Positions 42,978 to 51,292 of a stretch of 64,000 nucleotides of DNA are shown in pieces. The position numbers were made by a program, and so were the translations under genes. The notes beneath the pieces were generated by a model, which saw only the letters and a list, made by a program, of their open reading frames with translations, ran no database searches and was not told the origin of the DNA. Each line of letters starts with the position of its first letter. Position 1 is the stretch's first letter. The stretch spans positions 3,906,001 through 3,970,000 of the forward strand of contig NZ_JACCBT010000001.1 in assembly GCF_013409045.1 (NCBI RefSeq), given 5' to 3'. The DNA comes from Actinomadura citrea. Lineage in GTDB: Bacteria > Actinomycetota > Actinomycetes > Streptosporangiales > Streptosporangiaceae.

Positions 42978-43022
42978 AGGCAGGCTTCCTGATGGAAAGC
43001 GTTTCAGGCAGGTTCCCTGCCT
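42978..43022. promoter_or_regulatory. two AGGCAGG inverted repeats, ROK operator candidates
   Basis: AGGCAGG-N3-CCTG (42978-42991) and AGGCAGG-N3-CCTGCCT (43006-43022, perfect) are 28 bases apart, on nearly the same helix face. A GAAA-GCG-TTTC element (42995-43005) lies between them. The second copy abuts the ROK start codon region. Confidence 0.7.
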
Positions 43023-43028
43023 ACTACC

Positions 43029-44057
43029 ATGGGGGCCGTGAAGACCGCCGACCCGACGATGGCCCGCGCGATCAACGACCGGCTGGCCCTCGACCTGCTG
43101 CTGGAGCGCGGGCCGCTGACCGCGCCGCAGCTGCGGACGCTGACCGGGCTGTCGCGGCCGACGGTGTCCGATCTGATCGAGCGGCTGCGGGCCGGCGGGC
43201 TGATCGAGGCGGCGGGGGAGACCGGCGCCGACCGGCGGGGGCCGAACGCCCGCCTCTACGCGCTGGTCGCTGACCGCGCCCACGTCGCCGGGGTCGATCT
43301 GCGCCGCGACGCCGTGCACGTCAGCGTCGCCGACATCGCGGGGAACCCGGTGGGGTCGGCGTCCAGGCCGCTGCCCCCGTCCCCCGACCTCTGCGCCCTC
43401 GTCGCCGATGCGGTGACGGAGGCGGCGGGCGGCCGCGCCCTGCACACGGTGGTGCTCGGTACCCCCGGGCTGATCGACCCGCGCACCGGGCGCGCGACCG
43501 CCAGCGGCGTCCCCGGCGGCCGGCCCGACCTCGGCGCGGCCCTGCGCGACCGGCTGGGCGCGCCGGTGCGGGTGGAGAACGAGGTCAACCTCGGCGCCAT
43601 CGCCGAGCACCGGGAAGGCGCGGCGGCCGGCCGCGACGACTTCGCGCTGCTCTGGCTGGACGACGGCGTCGGCGGGGCGCTCGTCCTGGACGGTCGGTTG
43701 CGGCGCGGCGCGTCGGGCGGCGCGGGCGAGGTGGGCCTGCTGAAGGTCGGCGGCACGGACTTCTGCGCCCTGCTCGACGGGGCGGCCGTCGCGGGCCTCG
43801 GCGACGAGGTGATCGCCGGGCGCATCGCCGAGGCGGTGTTCGTGCTCGTCGCCGTCCTGGACCCCGGGCTCGTCGTGCTCGGCGGGGCGCTCGGCCGCGC
43901 GGGCGGCGACCGGCTCGCGGGCCTGGTCGCCGCGCACCTCGGGCTTCTCAGCCCGGCCGCCACCGAGGTGCGGCCCGGCCGCGTCGAGGGCGATGCCGTG
44001 CTGCGCGGCGCGGTGCTGACCGCCCTCGACCTGGTCCGCGACGACGTCTTCGGCTAG
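43029..44057 (+). CDS. ROK-family transcriptional regulator
   Basis: A 342-residue NagC/XylR-type repressor: N-terminal winged helix (GPLTAPQLRTLTGLSRPTVSDLIERLRAGGLI) and an actin-like ROK domain. The usual catalytic sequence (END) is ENEVN here, and the zinc-binding CxCGxxGC motif is missing (GGAGEVGLLKVGGTDFCALLDG), so sugar-kinase activity is unlikely. It is a ligand-sensing repressor of the divergent MFS gene and probably of itself. ATG 43029 is used; GTG 43038 is an alternative. Confidence 0.9.
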   Translation: MGAVKTADPTMARAINDRLALDLLLERGPLTAPQLRTLTGLSRPTVSDLIERLRAGGLIEAAGETGADRRGPNARLYALVADRAHVAGVDLRRDAVHVSVADIAGNPVGSASRPLPPSPDLCALVADAVTEAAGGRALHTVVLGTPGLIDPRTGRATASGVPGGRPDLGAALRDRLGAPVRVENEVNLGAIAEHREGAAAGRDDFALLWLDDGVGGALVLDGRLRRGASGGAGEVGLLKVGGTDFCALLDGAAVAGLGDEVIAGRIAEAVFVLVAVLDPGLVVLGGALGRAGGDRLAGLVAAHLGLLSPAATEVRPGRVEGDAVLRGAVLTALDLVRDDVFG

Positions 44058-44061
44058 CGGT

Positions 44062-44090
44062 CCCGCGGCCGGAACCCGCCCGGCCGCGGG
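44062..44090. terminator. 10-bp terminator between rok and tetR
   Basis: CCCGCGGCCG (44062-44071) pairs perfectly with CGGCCGCGGG (44081-44090) around a nine-base loop, between convergent stops. Confidence 0.75.
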
Positions 44091-44094
44091 TTCC

Positions 44095-44760
44095 TCACGC
44101 CTTCGGCAGGCGCTCGCCCGCGCGCAGCCGGTCCAGGCCGAGCCAGATGAACTCCACGGCCATCTGCTCGGCGCGCTCGCGCGGCGTGTCGGGATGCTCC
44201 AGCCACCACGACACCATCGACAGCATCGACCCGTACATCAGCGGCACGAGCAGCCGCGCCCGCCGCTCGTTCACCGCGAGCGCCGCCGGCGACAGCGCCG
44301 GGTCGGCGCGGCGGCGGCGCAGCAGCAGGTCGGCGAACGCGGTGCCGAGCCGGTCGCGCAGCTCCCGCAGCTCCAGGCCGACCTCGGGCTTGTCGAGATG
44401 CCGGACCACGAGGGCCCAGGCGTCCGGCTCCTCGGTGGCGTAGTCGAACAGCACCCGGATCATCGCCCGGATGCCGTCCGCCGAGCCGTGCGCGGCGAGC
44501 ACGGCCCGGTTCAGCCTGCCGGTGATCTCGGCCACGATCGCCTCGGTGACCTCGGCGAACATCTCCTCCTTGGAGGTGAAGTGCTGGTACAGCAGCGCCT
44601 TGGACACCTGCGCCCCCGACGCCACGTGCTCCATCTGGGTCAGGTGGTAGCCGCGCCGGCCGAACTCCGCCAGCGCCGCCTGGAGCAGCTGCTCGCGCCG
44701 CCGGGCGTGCGGCATGCGCCGCCGCGCGCCCGGCGCCGCCTCCCCCGTGCCGCTCGTCAT
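44095..44760 (-). CDS. TetR-family transcriptional regulator
   Basis: A 221-residue repressor. The HTH reads REQLLQAALAEFGRRGYHLTQMEHVASGAQVSKALLYQHFTSKEEMF; the rest is a helical ligand domain. ATG 44760 overlaps the acyl-CoA dehydrogenase stop (ATGA), so it is the second gene of that operon. It probably binds the perfect palindrome at 45989-46010 and senses an acyl-CoA or related lipid ligand. Confidence 0.92.
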   Translation of the reverse strand: MTSGTGEAAPGARRRMPHARRREQLLQAALAEFGRRGYHLTQMEHVASGAQVSKALLYQHFTSKEEMFAEVTEAIVAEITGRLNRAVLAAHGSADGIRAMIRVLFDYATEEPDAWALVVRHLDKPEVGLELRELRDRLGTAFADLLLRRRRADPALSPAALAVNERRARLLVPLMYGSMLSMVSWWLEHPDTPRERAEQMAVEFIWLGLDRLRAGERLPKA

Positions 44761-45980
44761 GTGCCGAGGTACCTGCCGAGCTCGGCGCGGGCCACGTTCC
44801 GCACGTGGACCTCGTCCGGGCCGTCCGCGAGGCGCAGCGTGCGGAGTCCGGCCCACATCGCGGCTAGCGGGGTGTCGTCGCTGACGCCGGCGCCGCCGTG
44901 CACCTGGATCGCCCGGTCGACCACCTCCAGCGCGACGCGCGGGGCTATCACCTTGATCGCCGCGACCTCGGACCGGGCGGCCTGCACCCCCTGCTTGTCG
45001 ATCAGCCAGGCGGTCTTGAGGGTGAGCAGCCGGGCCTGCTCGATCGCCATCCGCGACTCGGCGATCTGCTGGCGCACCACGCCCTGCTTGGCCAGCGGCC
45101 CGCCGAAGGCGACGCGCGACACCGCGCGCTCGCACATCAGCTCCAGCGCCCGCTCGGCCATCCCGATCGCGCGCATGCAGTGGTGGATGCGGCCGGGGCC
45201 GAGGCGGGCCTGCGCGATGGCGAAGCCGCCGCCCTCCTCGCCGACCAGGTTCTCGACGGGGACGCGGACGTCGGTGAAGGTGATCTCGCAGTGGCCGTGC
45301 TGGTCCTGGTAGCCGAACACGGGCAGCGGCCGGACGACCTCCACCCCCGGGGCGTCGAGCGGCACGAGCACCATCGACTGCTGCCGGTACGGGTGCCCCT
45401 CGGGGTCCGTCTTGCCCATCACGATCATGATCTTGCAGCGCGGGTCGGCGGAGCCGCTGATCCACCACTTGCGGCCGTTGACGACGTAGTGGTCGCCGTC
45501 CCGCTCGATGCGGGTGGAGATGTTGGTGGCGTCCGAGCTCGCCACCTCCGGCTCGGTCATCGCGAACGCGCTGCGGATCTCGCCGTTCAGCAGCGGCGCG
45601 AGCCAGCGCTCCTTCTGCTCGGGCGTCCCGAACAGGTGCAGGACCTCCATGTTGCCGGTGTCGGGCGCCGCGCAGTTGATGGCCTCGGGCGCCAGGGCGG
45701 GGGAGCGGCCCGTCACCTCGGCGAGGGAGGCGTAGTCGGTGACCGAGAGGCCGTGTGCCGGGTCCTCGCAGTCGGGAAGGAACAGGTTCCAGAGGCCGCG
45801 CTTGCGCGCCTCCACCTTGAGGTCCTCGACGACCTGGGGGACGTGGTGCTCGCGGCCCGCCGCGCGCAGCTCGGCCCGCTGGGCCGCGTAGACCGGCTCG
45901 GCCGGGTAGACGTGGGCGTCCATGAAGTCCTGGAGGCGGCCGAGGTGGTCCCGGGCCCGCTCGCTCAAACCGAAGTCCAT
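44757..45980 (-). CDS. acyl-CoA dehydrogenase (ACAD10/11-like)
   Basis: A 407-residue flavoprotein. It opens MDFGLSERARDHLGRLQDFMDAHVYP, then has FAMTEPEVASSDATNI (FAD/substrate block), VVNGRKWWISGSADPRC and, near the C-terminus, RAIQVHGGAGVSDDTPLA. These are features of the ACAD11-like subgroup. It catalyses alpha,beta-dehydrogenation of an acyl-CoA, probably long or branched chain. ATG 45980. It is divergent from SDR and quinone-reductase-like genes that may act in the same catabolic route. Confidence 0.92.
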   Translation of the reverse strand: MDFGLSERARDHLGRLQDFMDAHVYPAEPVYAAQRAELRAAGREHHVPQVVEDLKVEARKRGLWNLFLPDCEDPAHGLSVTDYASLAEVTGRSPALAPEAINCAAPDTGNMEVLHLFGTPEQKERWLAPLLNGEIRSAFAMTEPEVASSDATNISTRIERDGDHYVVNGRKWWISGSADPRCKIMIVMGKTDPEGHPYRQQSMVLVPLDAPGVEVVRPLPVFGYQDQHGHCEITFTDVRVPVENLVGEEGGGFAIAQARLGPGRIHHCMRAIGMAERALELMCERAVSRVAFGGPLAKQGVVRQQIAESRMAIEQARLLTLKTAWLIDKQGVQAARSEVAAIKVIAPRVALEVVDRAIQVHGGAGVSDDTPLAAMWAGLRTLRLADGPDEVHVRNVARAELGRYLGT

Positions 45981-45988
45981 TCCGCTAG

Positions 45989-46010
45989 AGTAACTGACGA
46001 GTCAGTTACT
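45989..46010. promoter_or_regulatory. perfect palindrome, TetR operator
   Basis: AGTAACTGAC (45989-45998) and GTCAGTTACT (46001-46010) form a perfect 10-bp inverted repeat around GA, between the divergent acyl-CoA dehydrogenase and SDR starts. It has the size and symmetry of a TetR operator controlling both directions. Confidence 0.8.
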
Positions 46011-46025
46011 TCGGGAGGAGTCCCC

Positions 46026-46772
46026 ATGGCACCCTTCGACGGCACCGGCAAGGTCGCGCTGATCACGGGCGGATCCAACGGCATCGGGGCCGCGGTGGCG
46101 CGCCGCCTCGCCAGCGAGGGCGCGCGCGTCGTGCTCGCCGACGTCGACGTGGCTGCCGGGGACGCGCTCGCGAAGGAACTGGACGGCGCGTTCGTCCGCT
46201 GCGACGTGCGCGACCCCGCCGACAGTGCGGCCGCCGTCGCGGTCGCCGTCGACCGCTTCGGGGGCCTGGACGTGGCGTTCCTCAACGCCGGGGTGGCCGG
46301 GGGCGGTGGGGTCGGCGACGACTTCGACCTCGCCGCGTACCGGCGGGCCATGGGGATCAACCTCGACGGCGTCGTGTTCGGCGCGCACGCCGCGCTGCCC
46401 GCGCTGCGCGCCCGGGGCGGCGGCGACATCGTCGCCACCGCGAGCATGGCCGCGCTCACCGCGACGCCGTTCGACCCGGTCTACGGCGCCAACAAGGCGG
46501 CCGTGGTCGGGCTCGTCCGAGCCCTCGGTCCCACGTTCGCCGGGGAGGGCATCCGCGTGAACGCGCTGTGCCCGTCCTTCGCCGACACCGACATCCTGAC
46601 CCCGATGAAGGGGCACCTCCAGGAGACCGGTTTCCCGATCCTGGAGGTGGGGGACGTCGTGGAGGCGTTCCTGCGAATCCTGGACGCCGACGGCGCCGGC
46701 GAGGCCTGGTACGTGGTGCCGGGCCGCCCGTCCGAGCCGTTCCGCTTCCGCGGCGTCCCCGGGCCCCGCTGA
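46026..46772 (+). CDS. SDR-family oxidoreductase
   Basis: A 248-residue classical short-chain dehydrogenase. TGGSNGIGAAVA is the cofactor loop, FLNAGVAGG the NAG motif, ATASMAALTATP carries the Ser, and YGANK is the catalytic YxxxK. Asp in VVLADVD favours NAD(H). ATG 46026 has GGGAGGAG upstream. With the acyl-CoA dehydrogenase it could act on a beta-hydroxyacyl or alcohol intermediate; the substrate is inferred only. Confidence 0.9.
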   Translation: MAPFDGTGKVALITGGSNGIGAAVARRLASEGARVVLADVDVAAGDALAKELDGAFVRCDVRDPADSAAAVAVAVDRFGGLDVAFLNAGVAGGGGVGDDFDLAAYRRAMGINLDGVVFGAHAALPALRARGGGDIVATASMAALTATPFDPVYGANKAAVVGLVRALGPTFAGEGIRVNALCPSFADTDILTPMKGHLQETGFPILEVGDVVEAFLRILDADGAGEAWYVVPGRPSEPFRFRGVPGPR

Positions 46773-46798
46773 GCATCCGAGAGCTTCTGAGGAGAGTC

Positions 46799-47755
46799 AT
46801 GCGCGCGATACAGATCACCGAGTTCGGCGGGCCGGAGGTCCTGACCGTCGCCGAGCTTCCAGAGCCGGCCGCCGGGCCGGGGCACCTGCTCATCGACGTC
46901 TCGCGGGCCGGCGTCAACTACGCCGACACCCACCAGGCCGAGAACAGCTACCTCTCGGAGTCCACGCTGCCGATGGTGCCGGGCGGCGAGGTCGTGGGCA
47001 CCACACCCGACGGCCGCCGTGTCGTCGCGCTCGTCGGCACCGGCGGCTACGCGGAGAAGGCCGTGGCGCCCGAGGCGCTGGCCTGGGACGTCCCGGACGC
47101 GATCGACGACGTCACCGCCCTCGGCATGATCGTTCAGGGGGCGTCGGCGTGGGTGCTGCTGCGCCGCAGCGTCCACCTGGAGCCCGGCGAGTCCGTCGTC
47201 GTGCACGCCGCGGCGGGCGGGGTCGGGACGATCGCCGTGCAGCTCGCCAAGGCCTGGGGCGCCGGGCGGGTCATCGCCACCGCCTCGTCGGAGCGCAAGC
47301 GGCAGCTCGCCCTCGACCTCGGGGCCGACGTCGCGATCGACCCGGGCGTGCCCGACCTCACCCGGGCGCTGATCGACGCCAACGAGGGCAGGCGCGTCGA
47401 CGCCGTCCTGGAGATGACCGGCGGGACGGTGACCGACCAGAGCCTGCGCGCCCTGGCCCCGTTCGGCCGCCTCGCCTTCTACGGCATGGCATCGCGCACG
47501 GAACCCTCGCCCGTCCGGCCCGCCACCCTCATGTCGCACTCCACCACGATCTCCGGCATGTGGCTGGCGCACGTCTTCCAGCTCCCCGGCAACGTGATGC
47601 GCCGGGCGCTGGACGAGCTCTTCGCCCTCGCCGCGGACGGCGTGATCCGCGTCGTCGCGGGCGGCGAGTACGGGCTCAAGGAGGTACGGCAGGCCCACGA
47701 GGACCTGCGCGCCCGCCGCACCACCGGCAAACTCGTCCTCGACCCGTCGCGCTGA
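46799..47755 (+). CDS. zinc-independent MDR-type quinone oxidoreductase
   Basis: A 318-residue medium-chain reductase of the NADPH:quinone reductase type. It opens MRAIQITEFGGPEVLTVAELPEP, with GVNYADTH, an AAAGGVGTIAVQLAKAWGA Rossmann loop and GADVAIDPG. No catalytic zinc Cys set is seen. ATG 46799 follows TGAGGAG, 27 bases after the SDR stop, so the two are co-transcribed under the palindrome at 45989. Confidence 0.91.
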   Translation: MRAIQITEFGGPEVLTVAELPEPAAGPGHLLIDVSRAGVNYADTHQAENSYLSESTLPMVPGGEVVGTTPDGRRVVALVGTGGYAEKAVAPEALAWDVPDAIDDVTALGMIVQGASAWVLLRRSVHLEPGESVVVHAAAGGVGTIAVQLAKAWGAGRVIATASSERKRQLALDLGADVAIDPGVPDLTRALIDANEGRRVDAVLEMTGGTVTDQSLRALAPFGRLAFYGMASRTEPSPVRPATLMSHSTTISGMWLAHVFQLPGNVMRRALDELFALAADGVIRVVAGGEYGLKEVRQAHEDLRARRTTGKLVLDPSR

Positions 47756-47770
47756 GCCGCGGCCCGGCCG

Positions 47771-48445
47771 TCAGCCGACGAGGCCGTTCTCGTAGGCGTA
47801 GACGACGGCCTGGGTGCGGTCGCGCAGGCCGAGCTTGGTCAGCACGTGCCCGACGTGCGTCTTGACCGTCTGCTCGGCCAGCACCAGCTCGGCGGCGATC
47901 TCGGCGTTGGACAGGCCGCGCGCCATGAGCCGCAGCACGTCCAGCTCGCGCGGCGTCAGGCCCGCGGTCGCCTTCGGGCTCGGCCGCTGGTGCCGGCGCC
48001 GGCGCGCGAAGTCGCCGATCAGCCGGCGGGTGATGGACGGGGCGAGCAGCGCGTCGCCCGCCGCCACGACCCGCACGCCGTTCACCAGGTCCGCCGCCGA
48101 GGCGTCCTTCAGCAGGAACCCGCTGGCCCCCGCGCCGAGCGCCTCGTAGACGTACTCGTCGAGGTCGAAGGTCGTGAGCATGAGCACCTTGGGCCGCGCG
48201 CCGGCAGGGTCCGCGTCCGGGTCGGGGGAGCCGGCCAGCTCGGCGGTGGCGGCCAGGCCGTCCATCTCCGGCATCCGGATGTCCATCACGACCACGTCCG
48301 GGTCCAGCCTGCGGGCCATCTCCACGGCCTCGCGGCCGTTGCCCGCCTGCCCGATCACCTCGATCCCGGGATCGGAGGACAGCAGCGCCGCGAGCCCGTC
48401 GCGGATCATCACCTGGTCGTCGGCGATCAGCACCCGAATCGTCAC
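47771..48445 (-). CDS. NarL-type response regulator
   Basis: A 224-residue regulator: receiver with Asp in DVVVMDIRMPEMDG and the conserved Lys in GFLLKDAS, an inserted Pro/Asp-rich loop (SPDPDADPAGARPK), and a LuxR HTH (LTPRELDVLRLMARGLSNAEIAAELVLAEQTVKTHVGHVL). The start is GTG 48445. It lies downstream of its kinase, with 38 bases between. Its targets are unknown. Confidence 0.93.
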   Translation of the reverse strand: MTIRVLIADDQVMIRDGLAALLSSDPGIEVIGQAGNGREAVEMARRLDPDVVVMDIRMPEMDGLAATAELAGSPDPDADPAGARPKVLMLTTFDLDEYVYEALGAGASGFLLKDASAADLVNGVRVVAAGDALLAPSITRRLIGDFARRRRHQRPSPKATAGLTPRELDVLRLMARGLSNAEIAAELVLAEQTVKTHVGHVLTKLGLRDRTQAVVYAYENGLVG

Positions 48446-48483
48446 GGCACAACCCTACGGGCCGGGTGGTCGGCTCGCCCGGA

Positions 48484-49737
48484 CTAGTCCGGATCGCCGT
48501 AGGGCAGTTCGGCGACGACCGACCAGCCGGCGCCCTCGCGCGGACCGGCGTCGAGGCTGCCGTCGAGCATCGCGACGCGCTCGCGCATGCCGACCAGGCC
48601 GTGGCCGCCGCCGTGCGACTCCTCCGGGGTGCTGCGGGCGCCGTCGTCGGTGACCGACACGGTCAGAGTGTCGGCGCTGTACCGCACCTCGACGTGCACC
48701 CGGGAGCCCGGCGCGTACCGGGCCGCGTTGCTCAGCGACTCCTGCACGATCCGGTACGCCGACAGGTCGACCCCGGCGTGCAGGGGGCGCGGCATCCCGA
48801 CGACGGCGCTGGCGACCGCCAGCCCCGAGCGGCGGGCCGCGCCGACCAGGTCGTCCAGCCGTTCCAGGCCGGGCTGCGGGGCGCGCTCGGCGCCCTCGTC
48901 GTCGGCGCGCAGCAGCCCGACGACCCGGCGCGTCTCGGTGAGGGCCTCGCGGGCCGCGTCCCGGACGACCTCGAACGTCTGCCGCGCCGCGTCCGGCAGC
49001 TCGGGGATCTTGTAGGGGGCGGCCTCCGCCTGCATCGCGATCACCGACATGTGGTGGGCGACGACGTCGTGCAGTTCGCGGGCGATGCGGGCCCGCTCCT
49101 CCAGCACCGCCTGCCGGGCGAGGTCGCGCCGGTGCTGCTCCTCGCGCCTGCGCAGCTCCTCCACGGCCGAGTGCCGCCCGCCGACCGCGTCGCCGAAGGT
49201 CAGCGTGACCGCCGCGATCGCCGCGAGGATCATGCCGAACCAGCCGGGCATCCCGAACAGCACGGCGGGCACCAGCACGCCGGCGATGGTCACCGCGCCC
49301 ACGCCGACGGTGGTCTGCCGGGCGGCGCCGATGCCGACGAAGAACAGGATGACGATCAGGGCGAGGATCGCCGTCACCGGCCACGGCATGAAGCCCTCGC
49401 CGTGCCGCACGAAGACCGTCAGCAGAAGGCCCGCCGCCGCGAACCGCCAGGCGGCCAGCGGCCAGCGGGCCGCGAACAGCAGGGGCATCGCCTGCAGCGC
49501 GCCGAGAGGCCAGGCCAGCTGGGCGTTGACCCGGTACTGCGTGATGGAGATGGCGATGGCCCCGGCGGTGAAGCCGAGGGCCAGCATCGTCAGGATGAGC
49601 AGGATCGGCAAGCGCAGCGCGGGGTGGGCGGGCAGGAGGGTGACGGCCGGCTCGTCACGGCCCGGCACGAGGGCGGCGCGGACGCCGGCGGCCAGCCGGG
49701 TGCGGCCCGGGGGCGCGGGGCGGTCTGGATCGTTCAT
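48484..49737 (-). CDS. sensor histidine kinase (HisKA_3, DUF7134-like sensor)
   Basis: A 417-residue kinase with about five hydrophobic segments between residues 35 and 175, then the phosphoacceptor block ARIARELHDVVAHHMSVIAMQAEAA and a HATPase (ESLSNAARYAPGS N-box, GGGHGLVGMRERV G-box). ATG 49737. It is typical of the large actinomycete DesK-like family. It has no extracellular domain, so it probably senses the membrane. Confidence 0.92.
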   Translation of the reverse strand: MNDPDRPAPPGRTRLAAGVRAALVPGRDEPAVTLLPAHPALRLPILLILTMLALGFTAGAIAISITQYRVNAQLAWPLGALQAMPLLFAARWPLAAWRFAAAGLLLTVFVRHGEGFMPWPVTAILALIVILFFVGIGAARQTTVGVGAVTIAGVLVPAVLFGMPGWFGMILAAIAAVTLTFGDAVGGRHSAVEELRRREEQHRRDLARQAVLEERARIARELHDVVAHHMSVIAMQAEAAPYKIPELPDAARQTFEVVRDAAREALTETRRVVGLLRADDEGAERAPQPGLERLDDLVGAARRSGLAVASAVVGMPRPLHAGVDLSAYRIVQESLSNAARYAPGSRVHVEVRYSADTLTVSVTDDGARSTPEESHGGGHGLVGMRERVAMLDGSLDAGPREGAGWSVVAELPYGDPD

Positions 49738-49905
49738 TTGGCTGTGAGCCTAGAACCCTCGGCGCCCAGGCGGCCTGACCCCGGGGAGGGAGATCCGATC
49801 CAGCCCCTGGGTATCAGCCCTGGGCAGTGCCCTCCTCGGTGCGGAGGGGCAGTAAACGGCTATTTCCGATTGACTTTATAGGGAATCTGCGCCACGCTGG
49901 TCCTC

Positions 49906-49992
49906 GTGCCGATCTCCGGACTTCGCTACGAGCGCCTGCATGTCGACCTCCGCCGCCAGGCCAGCGCGCTGTGTCGCCGCCCGTCCCGCTGA
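49906..49992 (+). CDS. putative 28-residue Cys-containing leader peptide
   Basis: From GTG 49906 the frame encodes YERLHVDLRRQASALCRRPSR at its end and stops at 49990-49992, 42 bases before the cysteine dioxygenase ATG. The core R-L-H-V-D-L-x-R-x-x-S-A-x-C-R matches short leader peptides found upstream of sulfur-metabolism genes in actinomycetes. It may couple downstream translation or transcription to cysteine supply. No clear RBS is visible. An AT-rich patch (TTGACTTTATAGGG, 49870-49883) precedes it. Confidence 0.6.
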   Translation: MPISGLRYERLHVDLRRQASALCRRPSR

Positions 49993-50034
49993 GCGCGACG
50001 AGGAATGGCAGCACACCGCTAGGAGAGCGACCGC

Positions 50035-50550
50035 ATGACCGTCACCACGACCGGCCTCACGACCGGCCTCACCGTGCCCGCGCCCGAAGGCGCCCCCTTC
50101 ACGCCCCGGCGCCTCGCCGAGCGGGCGCGCGGCCTCGCCACCGACCCGGGGGAGTGGCTGCTCCGGGTCCGGCTCGACCCGCGAGGGCGCTGGTACGAGC
50201 GCGTCCACCAGGACGCCGACCACGAGATATGGCTGATCAGCTGGCTGCCCGGCCAGTCCACCGGCTTCCACGACCACGGCGACTCCGCGGGCGCGTTCGC
50301 GGTCGCCCTCGGGACCCTGGAGGAGCAGCGCGTCAACGCCGCGCGCCGGATCGGGACCGCGCACGGCGTCGGCGCCGGGCAGGCCCGCTCCTTCGGGCCC
50401 GGCTACGTCCACGACGTGCGCAACACCTCGGACGCGCCCGCCGTGAGCGTCCACGTCTACTCGCCGCCGCTCAGCGCGATGCGCCGATACGACGTGGACG
50501 CGGGCGGCGGCCTGGTCCGGCTCGTCGACGAGTCCGCCGCCGACTGGTGA
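50035..50550 (+). CDS. cysteine dioxygenase family protein
   Basis: A 171-residue cupin. The iron-binding motif is STGFHDHGDSAGAFAVALG (HxH), with the third His in GYVHDVRN and a C-terminal YSPPL motif (Tyr at the active site). It oxidises cysteine to cysteine sulfinate, removing excess cysteine. ATG 50035 follows AGGAGAG. The Cys leader at 49906 supports regulation by cysteine. A thiol dioxygenase with another thiol substrate cannot be excluded. Confidence 0.9.
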   Translation: MTVTTTGLTTGLTVPAPEGAPFTPRRLAERARGLATDPGEWLLRVRLDPRGRWYERVHQDADHEIWLISWLPGQSTGFHDHGDSAGAFAVALGTLEEQRVNAARRIGTAHGVGAGQARSFGPGYVHDVRNTSDAPAVSVHVYSPPLSAMRRYDVDAGGGLVRLVDESAADW

Positions 50551-50611
50551 GGCCCGGCCGCCCGGGAGCGCCGATCTTGCGGTGATCGCCGGGGCGGCGG
50601 ACACTGCGGGA

Positions 50612-51244
50612 ATGACCGACCTGAGCCATCCGATCTTCGCCCGCCTCTATCCGCGGCTGGACGCCGGCTGCGCCAAGGCGGGCGGCGACGCGTGCCGCGC
50701 GGAGCTGCTGGCCGGAGCGTCCGGCCGCGTGGTGGAGGTGGGCGCCGGATACGGGGCCAACTTCCGCCACTACCCGCCCGAGGTCACCGAGGTCGTCGCC
50801 GTCGAACCCGAGCCGCGGCTGCGTGCGAAGGCCGCCCACGCCGCGGACCGCGCGCCGGTCCCGATCACGGTGCGCCCCGGGCTGGCCGAGGACCTCGACC
50901 TCGACGACGCGTCGTTCGACGTGGCGGTGGCGTCGCTCGTGCTGTGCTCGGTCCGGGACCCCATCCGGGCCCTGGCCGAGCTGCGGCGCGTCCTCAAGCC
51001 GGGCGGCGAGCTGCGCTACTACGAGCACGTGCGGGGCAGCACCCCCGGGAAGGTGCGCTTCCAGCGCTACGCGGACGTGCTGTGGCCGTTCTTCGCCGCA
51101 GGCTGCCACGTCACCCGCCCGACGAGCGAGTGGATCGCCGGCAGCGGGTTCACCGTGCGCGGCGAGCGGCGGTTCGAGTTCCCGGAGCCGAGCCGGGCCA
51201 ACCCGGCCTCGCCGCACGTGCTCGGAATCGCCGTCCGCGACTGA
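50612..51244 (+). CDS. class I SAM-dependent methyltransferase
   Basis: A 210-residue methyltransferase of the Methyltransf_11/UbiE-like type: VVEVGAGYGANFRHYP (motif I), VAVEPEPRLRAKA (motif II acidic), SFDVAVASLVLCSV and LRRVLKPGGELRYYEHV. The W-P-F-x-A-G-C-H block near 160 is shared with METTL7-like thiol/arsenite methyltransferases. ATG 50612. The substrate is not known. Confidence 0.87.
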   Translation: MTDLSHPIFARLYPRLDAGCAKAGGDACRAELLAGASGRVVEVGAGYGANFRHYPPEVTEVVAVEPEPRLRAKAAHAADRAPVPITVRPGLAEDLDLDDASFDVAVASLVLCSVRDPIRALAELRRVLKPGGELRYYEHVRGSTPGKVRFQRYADVLWPFFAAGCHVTRPTSEWIAGSGFTVRGERRFEFPEPSRANPASPHVLGIAVRD

Positions 51245-51292
51245 CCGGACGGCGCCCGCATAAGGTCCGGCTCCCGGGGAAGATCGGGCTCC

